This document shows positions 31,637 to 39,291 of a stretch of 64,000 bases of DNA, piece by piece. The stretch's first letter is position 1. Each line of letters begins with the position of its first letter. A program made the position numbers and the translations under genes. The notes beneath the pieces are model-generated. The model saw nothing but the letters and a program-made list of their open reading frames with translations. It was not told the DNA's origin and did no database searches. The DNA is taken from positions 1-64,000 of the IMG/VR virus record IMGVR_UViG_3300046652_000008; one strand, 5' to 3'. The DNA is from a virus.

Positions 31637-32023
31637 TTAGATGGTTAATTCTCCGGCTGCGCCCCATGGACCTTGATCTTCTACGGGTAGGGGAAAGACA
31701 GACAGTGCTAGCGCCTCTGCCGCCGCTGCGACGACATAAACGTTCCTGTCGTTCAAGACCTTTCCGCTGCTCGCGGCCTGTAGTCCGAGAGACCTTACTA
31801 GATCACTCTGTAGCTCTTGGCGTTCGTAGAGCCATCGGTCTGGATTTACTACCGCCTCATTGGCCAAAAGAGATCCATTCTCTGCCTTCTGATCTTCTAG
31901 GTCCTGTTGCATGGCTTCTACTAGATCAGCCAATTCGTCATTCATTTCTTTTAGTTCTTCTATATGACTCTCCGTTTCTGGATCTAGCTTATCAGCCAAC
32001 CAAATTCTAAATGTGTCAAACAT
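31637..32023 (-). CDS. coiled-coil protein
   Basis: 128 residues. Residues about 15-50 form an acidic coiled coil (ETESHIEELKEMNDELADLV, EAMQQDLEDQKAENG). The C-terminal half is Ala-rich helix (VYVVAAAAEALALSVFPLPV). TG-N-TACCAT 18 nt before the next gene lies just upstream of the AAA+ gene, so this gene and the AAA+ gene may be separate units. Function is unknown. Confidence 0.6.
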   Translation of the reverse strand: MFDTFRIWLADKLDPETESHIEELKEMNDELADLVEAMQQDLEDQKAENGSLLANEAVVNPDRWLYERQELQSDLVRSLGLQAASSGKVLNDRNVYVVAAAAEALALSVFPLPVEDQGPWGAAGELTI

Positions 32024-32035
32024 GTTATTACTCCT

Positions 32036-32251
32036 TTACTTCTTTACTATCTTGTCTCGCGCTTCCCAGTAGGCGAAGCTTTCTTCTTTGTCGCTTTCTG
32101 ATACTAAGTGCGGCTCAGACGTGTAATGCTCACACCATTCCGAATGCTGTCCGCTTTTGAAAATGCACTTAAAACAGCACTTCTCTGGGCTAGGCTTAAA
32201 CCTTCCAGTCCTAATAGGGTGTGTTGTTTGCTTCGGCTTCTCCACTTGCAA
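32036..32251 (-). CDS. small Cys-rich protein
   Basis: 71 residues with CCFKCIFKSGQHSEWCEHY (CC-x2-C...C-x2-H), a likely zinc site, followed by an acidic helix (SESDKEESFAYWEARDKIVK). It overlaps the end of the SH3-like gene upstream by 41 nt, and a shorter start would reduce that. No family was recognised. Confidence 0.5.
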   Translation of the reverse strand: MQVEKPKQTTHPIRTGRFKPSPEKCCFKCIFKSGQHSEWCEHYTSEPHLVSESDKEESFAYWEARDKIVKK

Positions 32252-32561
32252 CCTCCACCTTCTTTAGCTCTTTTTCTGCAAACCAAATTGGGCCATCAGG
32301 ATAGAACGAGAACTCAACAGCATAGAGTGTTCGCCCTTCTTCGCCAGTGGTTGTCGAAACCACCTTCCCCATCTTACCAGAAAACATCGACCAAGGTGTG
32401 TTTACTTTCGCGTTGTTGCCTACCGTAAACGCATCTTCCCGTGTCACGTCCCACGTCTCGCCAGCAGATGTAACAACTACGAATGAGCTTTCGTCGGATT
32501 GGATGGTAGCGGCAGATGGGTTATTTTTTACGCTTGGCTTTGGGTTTCTCTGCTTTGCCAT
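32211..32561 (-). CDS. SH3/KOW-like protein
   Basis: 116 residues. Polar N-terminus, then a small barrel pattern: SSFVVVTSAGETWDVTREDA, FTVGNNAKVNTPWSMFSGKM, GKVVSTTTGEEGRTLYAVEF, WFAEKELKKVEV. The end (V.F....IWF.E.EL) resembles the end of the product of 21488-21694, suggesting paralogues. Probably an adaptor or nucleic-acid-binding protein. Confidence 0.55.
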   Translation of the reverse strand: MAKQRNPKPSVKNNPSAATIQSDESSFVVVTSAGETWDVTREDAFTVGNNAKVNTPWSMFSGKMGKVVSTTTGEEGRTLYAVEFSFYPDGPIWFAEKELKKVEVASGEAEANNTPY

Positions 32562-32871
32562 CGGCTTTCCTCTTTCCTATGTGTAACTTTCCGGGCGCGT
32601 CTCTAACGATTATTGGATCTTCGGCTAGTGCTAATTCCAGTTGACCGCGCAATAGTTCATTTTCCGCAAGTGCTTCCAGCCTCTGGGCGTCTAGCTTACG
32701 CGCCAGCGCTTCCCACACATCCAGCTTCTGCCAGAAGTCTTTCTGGTTATGGTCGTATGTCTCGCGCCATAGCTGGATTGTGTTCCGAAGGCGTGAGTTT
32801 TCCCGAATGCTTAGGCATAGTGGAACCAGCAGCATCAGTACCATTGCAAGAAACGCAATTATAGTAATCAT
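32521..32871 (-). CDS. membrane-anchored coiled-coil protein
   Basis: 116 residues: an N-terminal membrane helix (ITIIAFLAMVLMLLVPLCLS), then coiled coil (SRLRNTIQLWRETYDHNQKD, ARKLDAQRLEALAENELLRG) and a Lys-rich C-terminus (KADGKAEKPKAKRKK). Architecture resembles the spanin/endopeptidase-Rz type of lysis protein as well as generic membrane anchors. A lysis role is possible but not demonstrated. Confidence 0.6.
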   Translation of the reverse strand: MITIIAFLAMVLMLLVPLCLSIRENSRLRNTIQLWRETYDHNQKDFWQKLDVWEALARKLDAQRLEALAENELLRGQLELALAEDPIIVRDAPGKLHIGKRKADGKAEKPKAKRKK

Positions 32872-33086
32872 TCGTGATACCCTAAATCCTTTACTTCTTC
32901 CGTAACGTCGTACTCGTCTATGATTCTGAAGACGTTAGCGTTGAATTCGTCAATAGCCAACCCATTATTTAGCTCCGGGTATGTATCTTCAACCGCCTTC
33001 GCGTGCAGAAGCGTATTCATCTTTTCCTGAATATCATGCACGGTATCCAGAATTTCTCGCATGTCTTTGTATTCGTTATAGTTCAT
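32868..33086 (-). CDS. small acidic helical protein
   Basis: 72 residues from the ATG at 33086 (MNYNEYKDMREILDTVHDIQ), ribosome site GGTGG. Entirely helical and acidic, ending RIIDEYDVTEEVKDLGYHE. A TG-N-TATGAT motif lies 20 nt upstream. The stop overlaps the next ATG. Function is unknown. Confidence 0.6.
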   Translation of the reverse strand: MNYNEYKDMREILDTVHDIQEKMNTLLHAKAVEDTYPELNNGLAIDEFNANVFRIIDEYDVTEEVKDLGYHE

Positions 33087-33117
33087 TGGTTCACCACCCA
33101 CCTTCCATCATAACACG

Positions 33118-33339
33118 TTAGTCCCGCCCGTTGTCTAGTTCCGGTTCTGGGAAGTGATCGTGCACTTGGCATATGCTCATTTGTGGATCATCGTCCGTTT
33201 CGTCTACTGCCCACTTAGCCGGGAACCAAAACTCGCAGAATGGGCACTTAATAATTTGATCTACGATGTCCTCTTCGCACATGCCCTGAATGCAGCATAG
33301 ATCGGAGCCGAAACAGAGCGATTTATCCTTGTTGTCCAT
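33118..33339 (-). CDS. small Cys/His-rich protein
   Basis: 73 residues from the ATG at 33339, which has AGGAG 8 nt upstream. Cys at CFGSDLCCIQGMCEED, then IIKCPFCEFWFPAKWAVDE and ICQVHDHF: a CPFC knuckle with further Cys and His ligands. Probably a small zinc-binding protein; no family. Confidence 0.55.
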   Translation of the reverse strand: MDNKDKSLCFGSDLCCIQGMCEEDIVDQIIKCPFCEFWFPAKWAVDETDDDPQMSICQVHDHFPEPELDNGRD

Positions 33340-33350
33340 ACCGAGTGCTC

Positions 33351-33596
33351 CTAGTATGCTGACGGAACGTACCACTTAAACCACTTGCAGTGGTTGTCTG
33401 CGTTTATTGCCGAAGGATTTTCCCTCACGTTAGTCTGCACCTTCGTTTCTGGATGAATTGGAGAGGCTGGAATTATCGTATAGATAATATTATCCGGGTA
33501 ATTGCAACGATACTCGCGCTTCCCATTCAGCAGCAAAGTACTTTCACAATAATCACAGTTTATGCAATAGACCTTTTTAGGCTTAAACCACTTCAT
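33351..33596 (-). CDS. small Cys-rich protein
   Basis: 81 residues from the ATG at 33596, 2 nt after the upstream TAA. VYCINCDYCESTLLLNGKRE, YRCNYPDN and a late NHCKWFKWYV give a CxxCxxC...C...C set typical of small zinc folds. It partly overlaps the following gene if that used its longer frame; the chosen starts avoid this. Confidence 0.6.
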   Translation of the reverse strand: MKWFKPKKVYCINCDYCESTLLLNGKREYRCNYPDNIIYTIIPASPIHPETKVQTNVRENPSAINADNHCKWFKWYVPSAY

Positions 33597-33598
33597 AG

Positions 33599-33901
33599 TT
33601 AGTCTCCCGCGTCCAGCGTACCGCATTTCTCCGAATATCTAAGGTATTTCTCTATCTTCTCGCGCTTTCCCTTAAAGGATAAGGGCCGAATACCGTACAG
33701 CCCAGTCAGAGAACCCTCTTCAATGAGCATCTGGGTGACGGTCAATAGGTCTTCCATCTCCTGGATGATGCGTTGAGCATTGGTGCTTTTGTGCAGTGGC
33801 TGCGTTTCGTCTAGCCCAAAGCGTAAAGCCTTGCTTGCCCGGTGGGCTACCTCGGCGCATTCTTCGGCCATAATTGTAAAAAGGTGCTCTGTCCTATTCA
33901 T
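33599..33901 (-). CDS. MazG-like nucleotide pyrophosphohydrolase family protein
   Basis: 100 residues. EHLFTIMAEECAEVAHRASK, ALRFGLDETQPLH and RIIQEMEDLLTVTQMLIEEG reproduce the all-alpha NTP-PPase pattern EExxE...ExxD, in which acidic side chains bind Mg and the triphosphate. Phage members hydrolyse dNTPs or alarmone-like nucleotides. Overlaps the downstream gene by 4 nt. Confidence 0.75.
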   Translation of the reverse strand: MNRTEHLFTIMAEECAEVAHRASKALRFGLDETQPLHKSTNAQRIIQEMEDLLTVTQMLIEEGSLTGLYGIRPLSFKGKREKIEKYLRYSEKCGTLDAGD

Positions 33902-34218
33902 ACTGGTTTCTCCTTTTGCTGTATCGTGAACTTTAAGGTAGATAGATCGTATCCGCGTAACTCAAGCTCTCGTAAATATCCAGAAAAGTGAGACTCGTGG
34001 ACGTGGCCGTAGATCATCTCGGACAGCTTGGGGGGATCGTCTTTAACCACGTGGCCGTATCCAGAGAACATCATATTTAGGAGTGAACCATCGCACTTGC
34101 TGGCCCCACCACCACCCCAGTTATAACAAATATCTGGGCTATCGCCATCAACGCGGCCCCAGTAAACTATCAACTGTCCAGGTTTTACTTTCGGCTTACG
34201 GAAACGCTTTGTTTTCAT
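33898..34218 (-). CDS. hypothetical protein
   Basis: 106 residues from the ATG at 34218 (MKTKRFRKPKVKPGQLIVYW). A basic start leads into a Gly-rich beta region (CYNWGGGGASKCDGSLLNMM) and a helical end. TACTAT with TG one base before lies only 7 nt before the ATG, so either the transcript is leaderless or the motif is fortuitous. No family. Confidence 0.6.
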   Translation of the reverse strand: MKTKRFRKPKVKPGQLIVYWGRVDGDSPDICYNWGGGGASKCDGSLLNMMFSGYGHVVKDDPPKLSEMIYGHVHESHFSGYLRELELRGYDLSTLKFTIQQKEKPV

Positions 34219-34235
34219 AAGCCTATAGTAGCACG

Positions 34236-34520
34236 TTACGCGAGTTTGTATAGTTCGATTTGGCGAGTCATTGCGTGCCATGCTGAAGCGGGTTGAGGAT
34301 CAGGCCCAGGCCATGCATTAGTCGTTCGGCAGTGATAGGTCTTCAACTCTTCTTCACTTGGGTTGTTGCACAGGTCGGGATCTTCCGCCTTCTCGATGCC
34401 ATAGGGCCAGCAGGAGGAATGATAATATTTAATTACGTGCTTGCGGCGTAGTAGATTACGTCGTAAGCCATGATTGACGGCTTCGCGGTCCAGCCATCGC
34501 TTCATGCCATCGGAAATCAT
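34236..34520 (-). CDS. hypothetical protein
   Basis: 94 residues. Basic N-terminal helix (KRWLDREAVNHGLRRNLLRR) followed by a Cys/Trp region (SSCWPYGIEKAEDPDLCNNP, HCRTTNAWPGPD). It overlaps the upstream gene by 4 nt. Possibly nucleic-acid-binding; there is no family evidence. Confidence 0.6.
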   Translation of the reverse strand: MISDGMKRWLDREAVNHGLRRNLLRRKHVIKYYHSSCWPYGIEKAEDPDLCNNPSEEELKTYHCRTTNAWPGPDPQPASAWHAMTRQIELYKLA

Positions 34521-34879
34521 TGTGGTCCCTTGTGCCGCGCTGCCATTGCAGCAGCCGCCTCGTCTCCGTTTATCGTGTCAAACGTCAGGGGCATGGTAGT
34601 AGTAGTTAGCACAGGCCAATTGCCTCTTTTATAGTTCACCGCATGCCCACGACTGCATCGCATAGCGGCGCTACAGGTATTGCAATCTGGAACATACACG
34701 TATTTTCCGGTTGTATCATAGTAGCTTGGCGAACAGGCCATGAGCGTACAGGTTACAGTCATGTTAACGGTAACCGTAGACGTTACGCCGAAACGATGAC
34801 ATACGGAGCATTTACCGTTTTCTAGGTAGGCTGGTTGTGACCACAACAAGGAGAGTACTAATATAAAAATGCTATTCAT
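34517..34879 (-). CDS. exported Cys-rich protein
   Basis: 120 residues from the ATG at 34879, which overlaps the upstream TGA. A signal-peptide-like start (MNSIFILVLSLLWSQPAYLE) precedes CSVCHRFG, TCTLMACSPSYY and VPDCNTCSAAMRCSRGH. The first CSVCHRFG and the paired Cys resemble disulfide- or metal-rich exported domains; CxxCH is also the c-type heme signature, but only one such site is present. Function is unknown. Confidence 0.6.
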   Translation of the reverse strand: MNSIFILVLSLLWSQPAYLENGKCSVCHRFGVTSTVTVNMTVTCTLMACSPSYYDTTGKYVYVPDCNTCSAAMRCSRGHAVNYKRGNWPVLTTTTMPLTFDTINGDEAAAAMAARHKGPQ

Positions 34880-35088
34880 TGCTTTCTCGCTTTCTTGTAT
34901 ACCAACATTCGCAATACATCCTCTAGCAGCTTGACGCAATACCCAGTCGTCGGTTTTCCTGAGGTATTGTAAATCTCCACTTCGTTCTTATAGTATGCCA
35001 CGGCCACATTGATATCGTGGACGTTTGCGCCTGTTGTAATTCGCCGCGCATCAGCAAGGAGTTGTGCGTCAATGGGAAATCTATGCAT
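34876..35088 (-). CDS. small hypothetical protein
   Basis: 70 residues (MHRFPIDAQLLADARRITTG), with a basic C-terminal helix (LEDVLRMLVYKKARKQ). It begins inside the end of the 31-aa ORF upstream. No motif was recognised. Confidence 0.55.
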   Translation of the reverse strand: MHRFPIDAQLLADARRITTGANVHDINVAVAYYKNEVEIYNTSGKPTTGYCVKLLEDVLRMLVYKKARKQ

Positions 35089-35176
35089 GAAAGTGTATTA
35101 CGGTTGTAAGGATGGCGATTTGGAACATGATTAGAATAAGCATTGCGGTTAACGCGTTAAATTGTTTATCGGTCAT
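35081..35176 (-). CDS. 31-aa membrane micropeptide
   Basis: ATG at 35176 with a strong AAGGAG site encodes MTDKQFNALTAMLILIMFQI then AILTTVIHFHA: one membrane helix. Its stop overlaps the next gene's start region. Good ribosome site and coupling make it probable. Confidence 0.6.
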   Translation of the reverse strand: MTDKQFNALTAMLILIMFQIAILTTVIHFHA

Positions 35177-35179
35177 AGC

Positions 35180-35353
35180 TTAGCTCCTTCCACCGATCAA
35201 CCAACTGGCCAGCGTGATCCAAGAATAAAGCACGAACGATGCGCCGAGGCCAGCAAGCATACACCCCCAACCGAGCGCCTCCGCAACCGCGACGAGTGCG
35301 GGTAATATCAGGACTGCGAACATAGACCACCCGCAGATTTTACGTATCGTCAT
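35180..35353 (-). CDS. small two-helix membrane protein
   Basis: 57 residues from the ATG at 35353, which overlaps the upstream TGA (ATGA) and follows GGGAG. Two membrane helices: WSMFAVLILPALVAVAEALG and GCMLAGLGASFVLYSWITLA. A holin-like protein would have this shape, but context gives no lysin nearby. It opens the GC-richer block. Confidence 0.6.
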   Translation of the reverse strand: MTIRKICGWSMFAVLILPALVAVAEALGWGCMLAGLGASFVLYSWITLASWLIGGRS

Positions 35354-35712
35354 GGCTTGGCTCCCACGGCAGCTAAAAGGGCCTCGCAGCGTTGCGTGGG
35401 CGTGAGGCGGATGCACCACAGCGCGAATTCCATCCATCCATACTCGTCGCGGATTTCCGGCGTGCCTGTTTTTGCTTCAAAGCCAGCTTCGACGTGGTGC
35501 ATATATTCACCGCGCAGCCCCCGCCGGTCAATCTCTTCCTCCGCGACGGTACAAGCGTCGAGGGATCGCGCGAAGTCGGGAATCTCGTCTCGATGCTTTG
35601 TGACGTCGTTTGTGCAGAAGCAGCGTCGTATTGGGCTACCCCAGCACCGCGGGCAGAGTCTCCACCCCATCACATCGACCGCGATTCTCGCGTTCGTGTC
35701 AGTCGGCGGCAT
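35350..35712 (-). CDS. hypothetical CxxC protein
   Basis: 120 residues. An N-terminal LCPRCWGSPIRRCFCTNDVT gives a four-Cys cluster, followed by acidic helices (CTVAEEEIDRRGLRGEYMHH) and LTPTQRCEALLAAVGAKP. High GC and codon choice (GCC, GCG) differ from genes around 30 kb. No family was recognised. Confidence 0.6.
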   Translation of the reverse strand: MPPTDTNARIAVDVMGWRLCPRCWGSPIRRCFCTNDVTKHRDEIPDFARSLDACTVAEEEIDRRGLRGEYMHHVEAGFEAKTGTPEIRDEYGWMEFALWCIRLTPTQRCEALLAAVGAKP

Positions 35713-36001
35713 TCTCGGCCTCCTTGATGCTGCGTTTCAGCCTGCGAATGGCCGCGCGGATGGCCGACTGATGCCGGTCATGGCCCCAGTCAATAGCCTT
35801 TGAGGAGTTAGAATACGAGGGCACGTCTCTAACCATGTCTTTGATTTCAGCCGCCGCCCGCATCCCGGCGATGAAACCCTCTTCTGCCGCCCTGTTTAGT
35901 AAAGACAACGTTCTATCTTCTGCCGCAAAGTACGCTACTCTGTAAGGCTTCGCGATCTTGTCTGCGATGTTTCGCACTTTTTTTAGCGTCAGGTCAGACA
36001 T
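35699..36001 (-). CDS. small helical protein
   Basis: 100 residues from the ATG at 36001 with AAGGGGG as ribosome site. Basic hel-rich sequence (MSDLTLKKVRNIADKIAKPY, HQSAIRAAIRRLKRSIKEAE). The start overlaps the upstream gene by 8 nt. Function is unknown. Confidence 0.6.
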   Translation of the reverse strand: MSDLTLKKVRNIADKIAKPYRVAYFAAEDRTLSLLNRAAEEGFIAGMRAAAEIKDMVRDVPSYSNSSKAIDWGHDRHQSAIRAAIRRLKRSIKEAENAAD

Positions 36002-36746
36002 TCTCGCCCCCTTGCGCTGCCATGCGGTCGAGTTCGTCGGCGCAGTCGCGATATATTTCCCTGTCGGGGTCACCGACCATCAGCGCTGTAAGCCGGAACT
36101 TCGTCGCCGCTTTCGCCAGCCCCTCGGCCTTCGCGCGGGCTTTGAGGGCGGCCAGGATGGTCTTTGCATCTCCGCGATGATCCGAAGTCAGCCAACATCC
36201 GAGGGCATCTTGCGGACGCTGGCCCATCATTAAGGCACTGGCTACTCGGCGTGCGAACTCAACTGATTCGTCCAGCGCCGCCGCCAGCCCCTCGGCCTTC
36301 GTGCGCCAGGAGTCGCGCTCCTCGGCCAGCCACGTGCAGAGATCCGCATGATCGGGCCAAACCAATTCATTGCCCGGATGCGCTGCCTGCCATGTCTTGA
36401 TTGCCCGCATGTCCGCTTTCCAGCGAAGATCGAACGTGGCTTGTAGTTCGTCGCGATCCTCACCGCATGCAATCAGCGCCTTCTGCGCCTCCACTGGCCA
36501 GCCTGTGTGCATGGCGACGTTGCCCGCCGCGAAACTGAGGGCTTGGCGCTCACGGAGCAACCCGTCGCGCTCGGTCGTCCGCGCCGCCAATTCGGCGATG
36601 GCGGCATCCCTCGCTCCGGTCAGGACGTAGATTTCTTTCCGTTGATTGTGGACGCGCATCACGGAAGACGCGAGTTCGGCGGTCAGTCGGGCGACTTCGG
36701 CCTTGAGGTTATCTCGGCCAGTAAGATAATCGCCTAGTTCGTTCAT
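35994..36746 (-). CDS. long coiled-coil protein
   Basis: 250 residues, nearly all helix, with heptads over the first 70 residues (KAEVARLTAELASSVMRVHN, AIAELAARTTERDGLLRERQ). A second region has Trp/His (WQAAHPGNELVWPDHADLCT). Ala/Arg-rich composition and high GC match neighbours in 35.2-37.3 kb. Similar proteins are frequent in phages of high-GC hosts. No named family. Confidence 0.65.
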   Translation of the reverse strand: MNELGDYLTGRDNLKAEVARLTAELASSVMRVHNQRKEIYVLTGARDAAIAELAARTTERDGLLRERQALSFAAGNVAMHTGWPVEAQKALIACGEDRDELQATFDLRWKADMRAIKTWQAAHPGNELVWPDHADLCTWLAEERDSWRTKAEGLAAALDESVEFARRVASALMMGQRPQDALGCWLTSDHRGDAKTILAALKARAKAEGLAKAATKFRLTALMVGDPDREIYRDCADELDRMAAQGGENV

Positions 36747-36910
36747 TCCCCGCCACCTGCTACCGCTGTTTTCTGGTCGTTATCCCGCTCTGTACTATCC
36801 AGCATGGATGCCCTAACCCGTTCTTTCCAGAGGGCCTCCGCTTCCGGTGTGCCCAGACTCTTGCGCAATCCTTCAACTATCTCGCGTAGATCGTACTCGG
36901 CTTCGCTCAT
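36743..36910 (-). CDS. small helical protein
   Basis: 55 residues from the ATG at 36910, overlapping the upstream TGA (ATGA). MSEAEYDLREIVEGLRKSLG with a charged tail. No motif. Confidence 0.5.
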   Translation of the reverse strand: MSEAEYDLREIVEGLRKSLGTPEAEALWKERVRASMLDSTERDNDQKTAVAGGGE

Positions 36911-37350
36911 TCGTTGCCGCCTTTCGCCGCTTTGGCTGGCCTCATGCAATCAATAGCCTCCCGTAATGTGCGCTGCCCTTGGAGCAGCCCGAGACCTCGC
37001 AGGTGCTGTGAGAAGTGCTCGCCGCCAGCCAGATTGTGCAGCAGCAGCGGCTCACTCCTCATCTCCGCTTCAAGTAGGTCGATTCGTGCAGAGTCGGCAG
37101 CGTGCGGGCAGGCTTGCGAGGCGGAGAGAGCGTCGCCCGCCGCATGGAAGGCATCATAGAATCGGTTCAGAAGATCGGGTTTTGCGGCTTGCATATCTGC
37201 GGGCATAACCGCTCGCAAGACATGAGCAACGCTGCGCATTTCGGTCAAAAGTTCCCGCATCCGGCACTCCCGCGACTGGGAGGCCGCGAGTTCGGTACGT
37301 TGCGCGTCTAGCTTGGTTTCGTACTCATCTATTTCTTTTTGGCTTATCAT
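36907..37350 (-). CDS. coiled-coil protein
   Basis: 147 residues. N-terminal coiled coil (ISQKEIDEYETKLDAQRTEL, AASQSRECRMRELLTEM), then an Ala-rich middle and RTLREAIDCMRPAKAAKGGN at the end. TG-N-TATTAT lies 16 nt upstream, so it starts a unit. Its composition resembles the 250-residue protein downstream; the two may be paralogues. Confidence 0.6.
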   Translation of the reverse strand: MISQKEIDEYETKLDAQRTELAASQSRECRMRELLTEMRSVAHVLRAVMPADMQAAKPDLLNRFYDAFHAAGDALSASQACPHAADSARIDLLEAEMRSEPLLLHNLAGGEHFSQHLRGLGLLQGQRTLREAIDCMRPAKAAKGGNE

Positions 37351-37426
37351 GTTTTCTCCTTAACCCATAATAGCATGGATGATCAATTATTTGGCGATTC
37401 TTCCCACTCTCCACCCATTGACTCAA

Positions 37427-38089
37427 TCACACCTTTTGCTTCCCTGTCTGCCACAAACCAATCGTGCCCACCCTCCCAATCTCAGCCAGCGAACAGGCAT
37501 TCCCATTAAACATGGACTCCCGCTGGTCGTCTCTCGTGCTGTTAATGCTTATCTGTAATCCAGCCTCTCCATGGTATAGCCTGTTCTTCATTCGCATCCA
37601 TGTATGCACAAACGTCTTTAACCACTCATTTCTCTTCGGCATCATCGTAGATACCACCGGATGTACGTTATATGTATCGTTCATGTGCGTGTGCAGCCAC
37701 TTTCCTAAATCCAGCACAACCGGATTCCATGTCGGCTCCCCCATTCTAGCCACATGCACGTTTAGCCGCCTTGTCTCTGTCACTTCTGGGTGCAGTCCCA
37801 CAGCCGCCAATACCTGTCCGGTCAAATCATAGAACGTTGCATTCTTCCCAGGCCCTACCCTCGGCACATCGCAGAACCCGCACCCCATCGAACATCCATA
37901 CTGGCTGCTAATTGTTACCACCCACTTCTCGCTCAGCGGCATACACGCCTGATGCCTTACCGCTCTATGCTGGTTCAGGTTAATGCCCTTGCCATAGTCT
38001 CCCAGAGACAAGAACTCCAGCGAGCCCTTCTCGCCTTTTCCTATACAGATGTCTCCAGTAGGTACACTCAACCTGCGCGTTATCTCCAT
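37427..38089 (-). CDS. RlmN-like radical SAM protein, shortened at the C-terminus
   Basis: 220 residues from the second ATG (AAGGAG lies 9 nt before it). The SAM cluster motif is CSMGCGFCDVP (CxxxCxxC), followed by NVHVARMGEPTWNP (GEP motif), HPVVSTMMPKRNEWL and LQISINSTRDDQRESMFNG, all as in RlmN/Cfr enzymes that methylate C2 of A2503 in 23S rRNA or A37 of tRNAs. RlmN is about 370 residues, so the C-terminal catalytic-Cys end is missing. A +1-frame extension (from about 37440 to 37381, VIESMGGEWEESPNN-like) suggests a frameshift or a genuine short form. Confidence 0.75.
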   Translation of the reverse strand: MEITRRLSVPTGDICIGKGEKGSLEFLSLGDYGKGINLNQHRAVRHQACMPLSEKWVVTISSQYGCSMGCGFCDVPRVGPGKNATFYDLTGQVLAAVGLHPEVTETRRLNVHVARMGEPTWNPVVLDLGKWLHTHMNDTYNVHPVVSTMMPKRNEWLKTFVHTWMRMKNRLYHGEAGLQISINSTRDDQRESMFNGNACSLAEIGRVGTIGLWQTGKQKV

Positions 38090-38149
38090 ATGCGCCATCT
38101 CCTTAATGCTTATCGTACCATAGTTGCGCTCTCATCTTGCTGGCTCATC

Positions 38150-38368
38150 TTACCCGAAAGCTCCAATGCTTTTTAAAATCTCACTCGCGCATAGTCTGTA
38201 CTCCATAGCTAAACCAGCGTACACCAGTGCCTTCGTCACATCATCATGTAGCCCAAGTTCATCGTTGATCCTAGCTCGGATGTCCATCTTGTCTGCAATC
38301 TCTAGATATAACGCAGCATTAGCCACAGAGCGAGTTCTAAGCATTGCGTCAAATTCTTGCCTTGTCAT
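38150..38368 (-). CDS. small helical protein
   Basis: 72 residues (MTRQEFDAMLRTRSVANAAL, YLEIADKMDIRARINDELGL). Ribosome site AAGGGG. It is the first gene of the leftward arm, 17 nt after the extended -10 at 38385-38390, so it is likely to be made early. A 12-codon ORF with SD lies between it and the RlmN gene. Function is unknown. Confidence 0.6.
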   Translation of the reverse strand: MTRQEFDAMLRTRSVANAALYLEIADKMDIRARINDELGLHDDVTKALVYAGLAMEYRLCASEILKSIGAFG

Positions 38369-38384
38369 TGCTTACCCCTTAATC

Positions 38385-38393
38385 GTTATAACA
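38385..38393 (-). promoter_or_regulatory. extended -10 promoter of the leftward arm
   Basis: Minus strand: TG, T, TATAAC, 16 nt before the ATG at 38368. No clear -35. It is the only promoter-like site seen between the control region and the first leftward gene. Confidence 0.5.
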
Positions 38394-38860
38394 CGGATTC
38401 GTTTTTTATTTTTTATCAAAACCAGTGGAGGGGGTAGCCCCAATTTAAGCCTCCGCAATCATGCCACCACCCCTTTCGCCTTCCTTTCGCCGTTCGCCTT
38501 TCCTTCACACCCATCATAAGATAGGACAGATATCTATGTAATGCGTTCGTATGGGGAACAAACGGCAAAGACGAAGAAAAAGCGATATCGCCTTCCCTTC
38601 TCCCTATGCTTCCCACCCTCCCGCTTTCGCCTGTGCTTCGCACTCACTAGTGCATTCATAGTAGTACTCTTGGGGGGCGAACAAAAGGCGAAGCGACAGT
38701 ACGAGTACTATGTTTTACATACTAATACGTTTCAGTATTTCACTTATGCTTGATTCTGTACGGTGAGCATACCTGCCTATGTGTATGATTCGACTATGGT
38801 TTCATTATTTTCCGCTTCTTTCGGTATGCAAACAGAACGCGATGAGGGCAGCCCATTCCA

Positions 38861-38923
38861 GGTATTAGGGTACAATAGGGTTGAATTCGAGTGTCAGCCT
38901 GGGGTATTAGCGTACAATAGAGA
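38861..38923 (+). promoter_or_regulatory. duplicated promoter-like motif
   Basis: GGTATTAGGGTACAATAG at about 38863 and GGTATTAGCGTACAATAG at about 38905 differ at one base and lie 42-43 bp apart. TACAAT could be a -10. A third GGTATTAG, without TACAAT, occurs near 39031. They could be tandem phage-specific promoters or protein-binding sites for the rightward arm. Confidence 0.45.
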
Positions 38924-39291
38924 GAGAAGCAATAGTATGGCCTAAGGCTATTGGTATGAGTGACATGCGAAGCATAGCAGCTCGAAGTGAGTGCATGAGA
39001 ACAAAGGGCGAAGGTCACAGGCTAGCATAAAGGTATTAGCATGGGGGTACTGCGAAGAGACGGAGAACACGAACAGACGACGAAACGAGCATAAGCTTGT
39101 GCACCTATATAAGTAGATACAAGTGATGCAGCAGAGTGAGAGCGGGATTGACTCCAGACGCCTCGGTCTAATAGTTAGACAAGAGATAGGCACCCAGGCG
39201 TAATATACTTGGACAGGCACGGCATGAGAAACTTGGAGCACCACGAACAAAAAGCGAACAGGGAAGATAGCCGAACAGATGGCGAAAACCC

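Noticed and set aside
34517-34879. c-type cytochrome (CxxCH)
   Set aside because: One CSVCH match within a Cys-rich protein is not enough; the other Cys pairs suggest disulfides or metal binding.
38416-38643. 75-codon minus-strand frame in the control region
   Set aside because: Composition driven by GGCGAA-type DNA repeats; no ribosome site at its ATG.
38541-39250. Several 60-100-codon frames on both strands of the control region
   Set aside because: They overlap each other, lack ribosome sites and have a low-complexity Ser/Cys/Arg composition.
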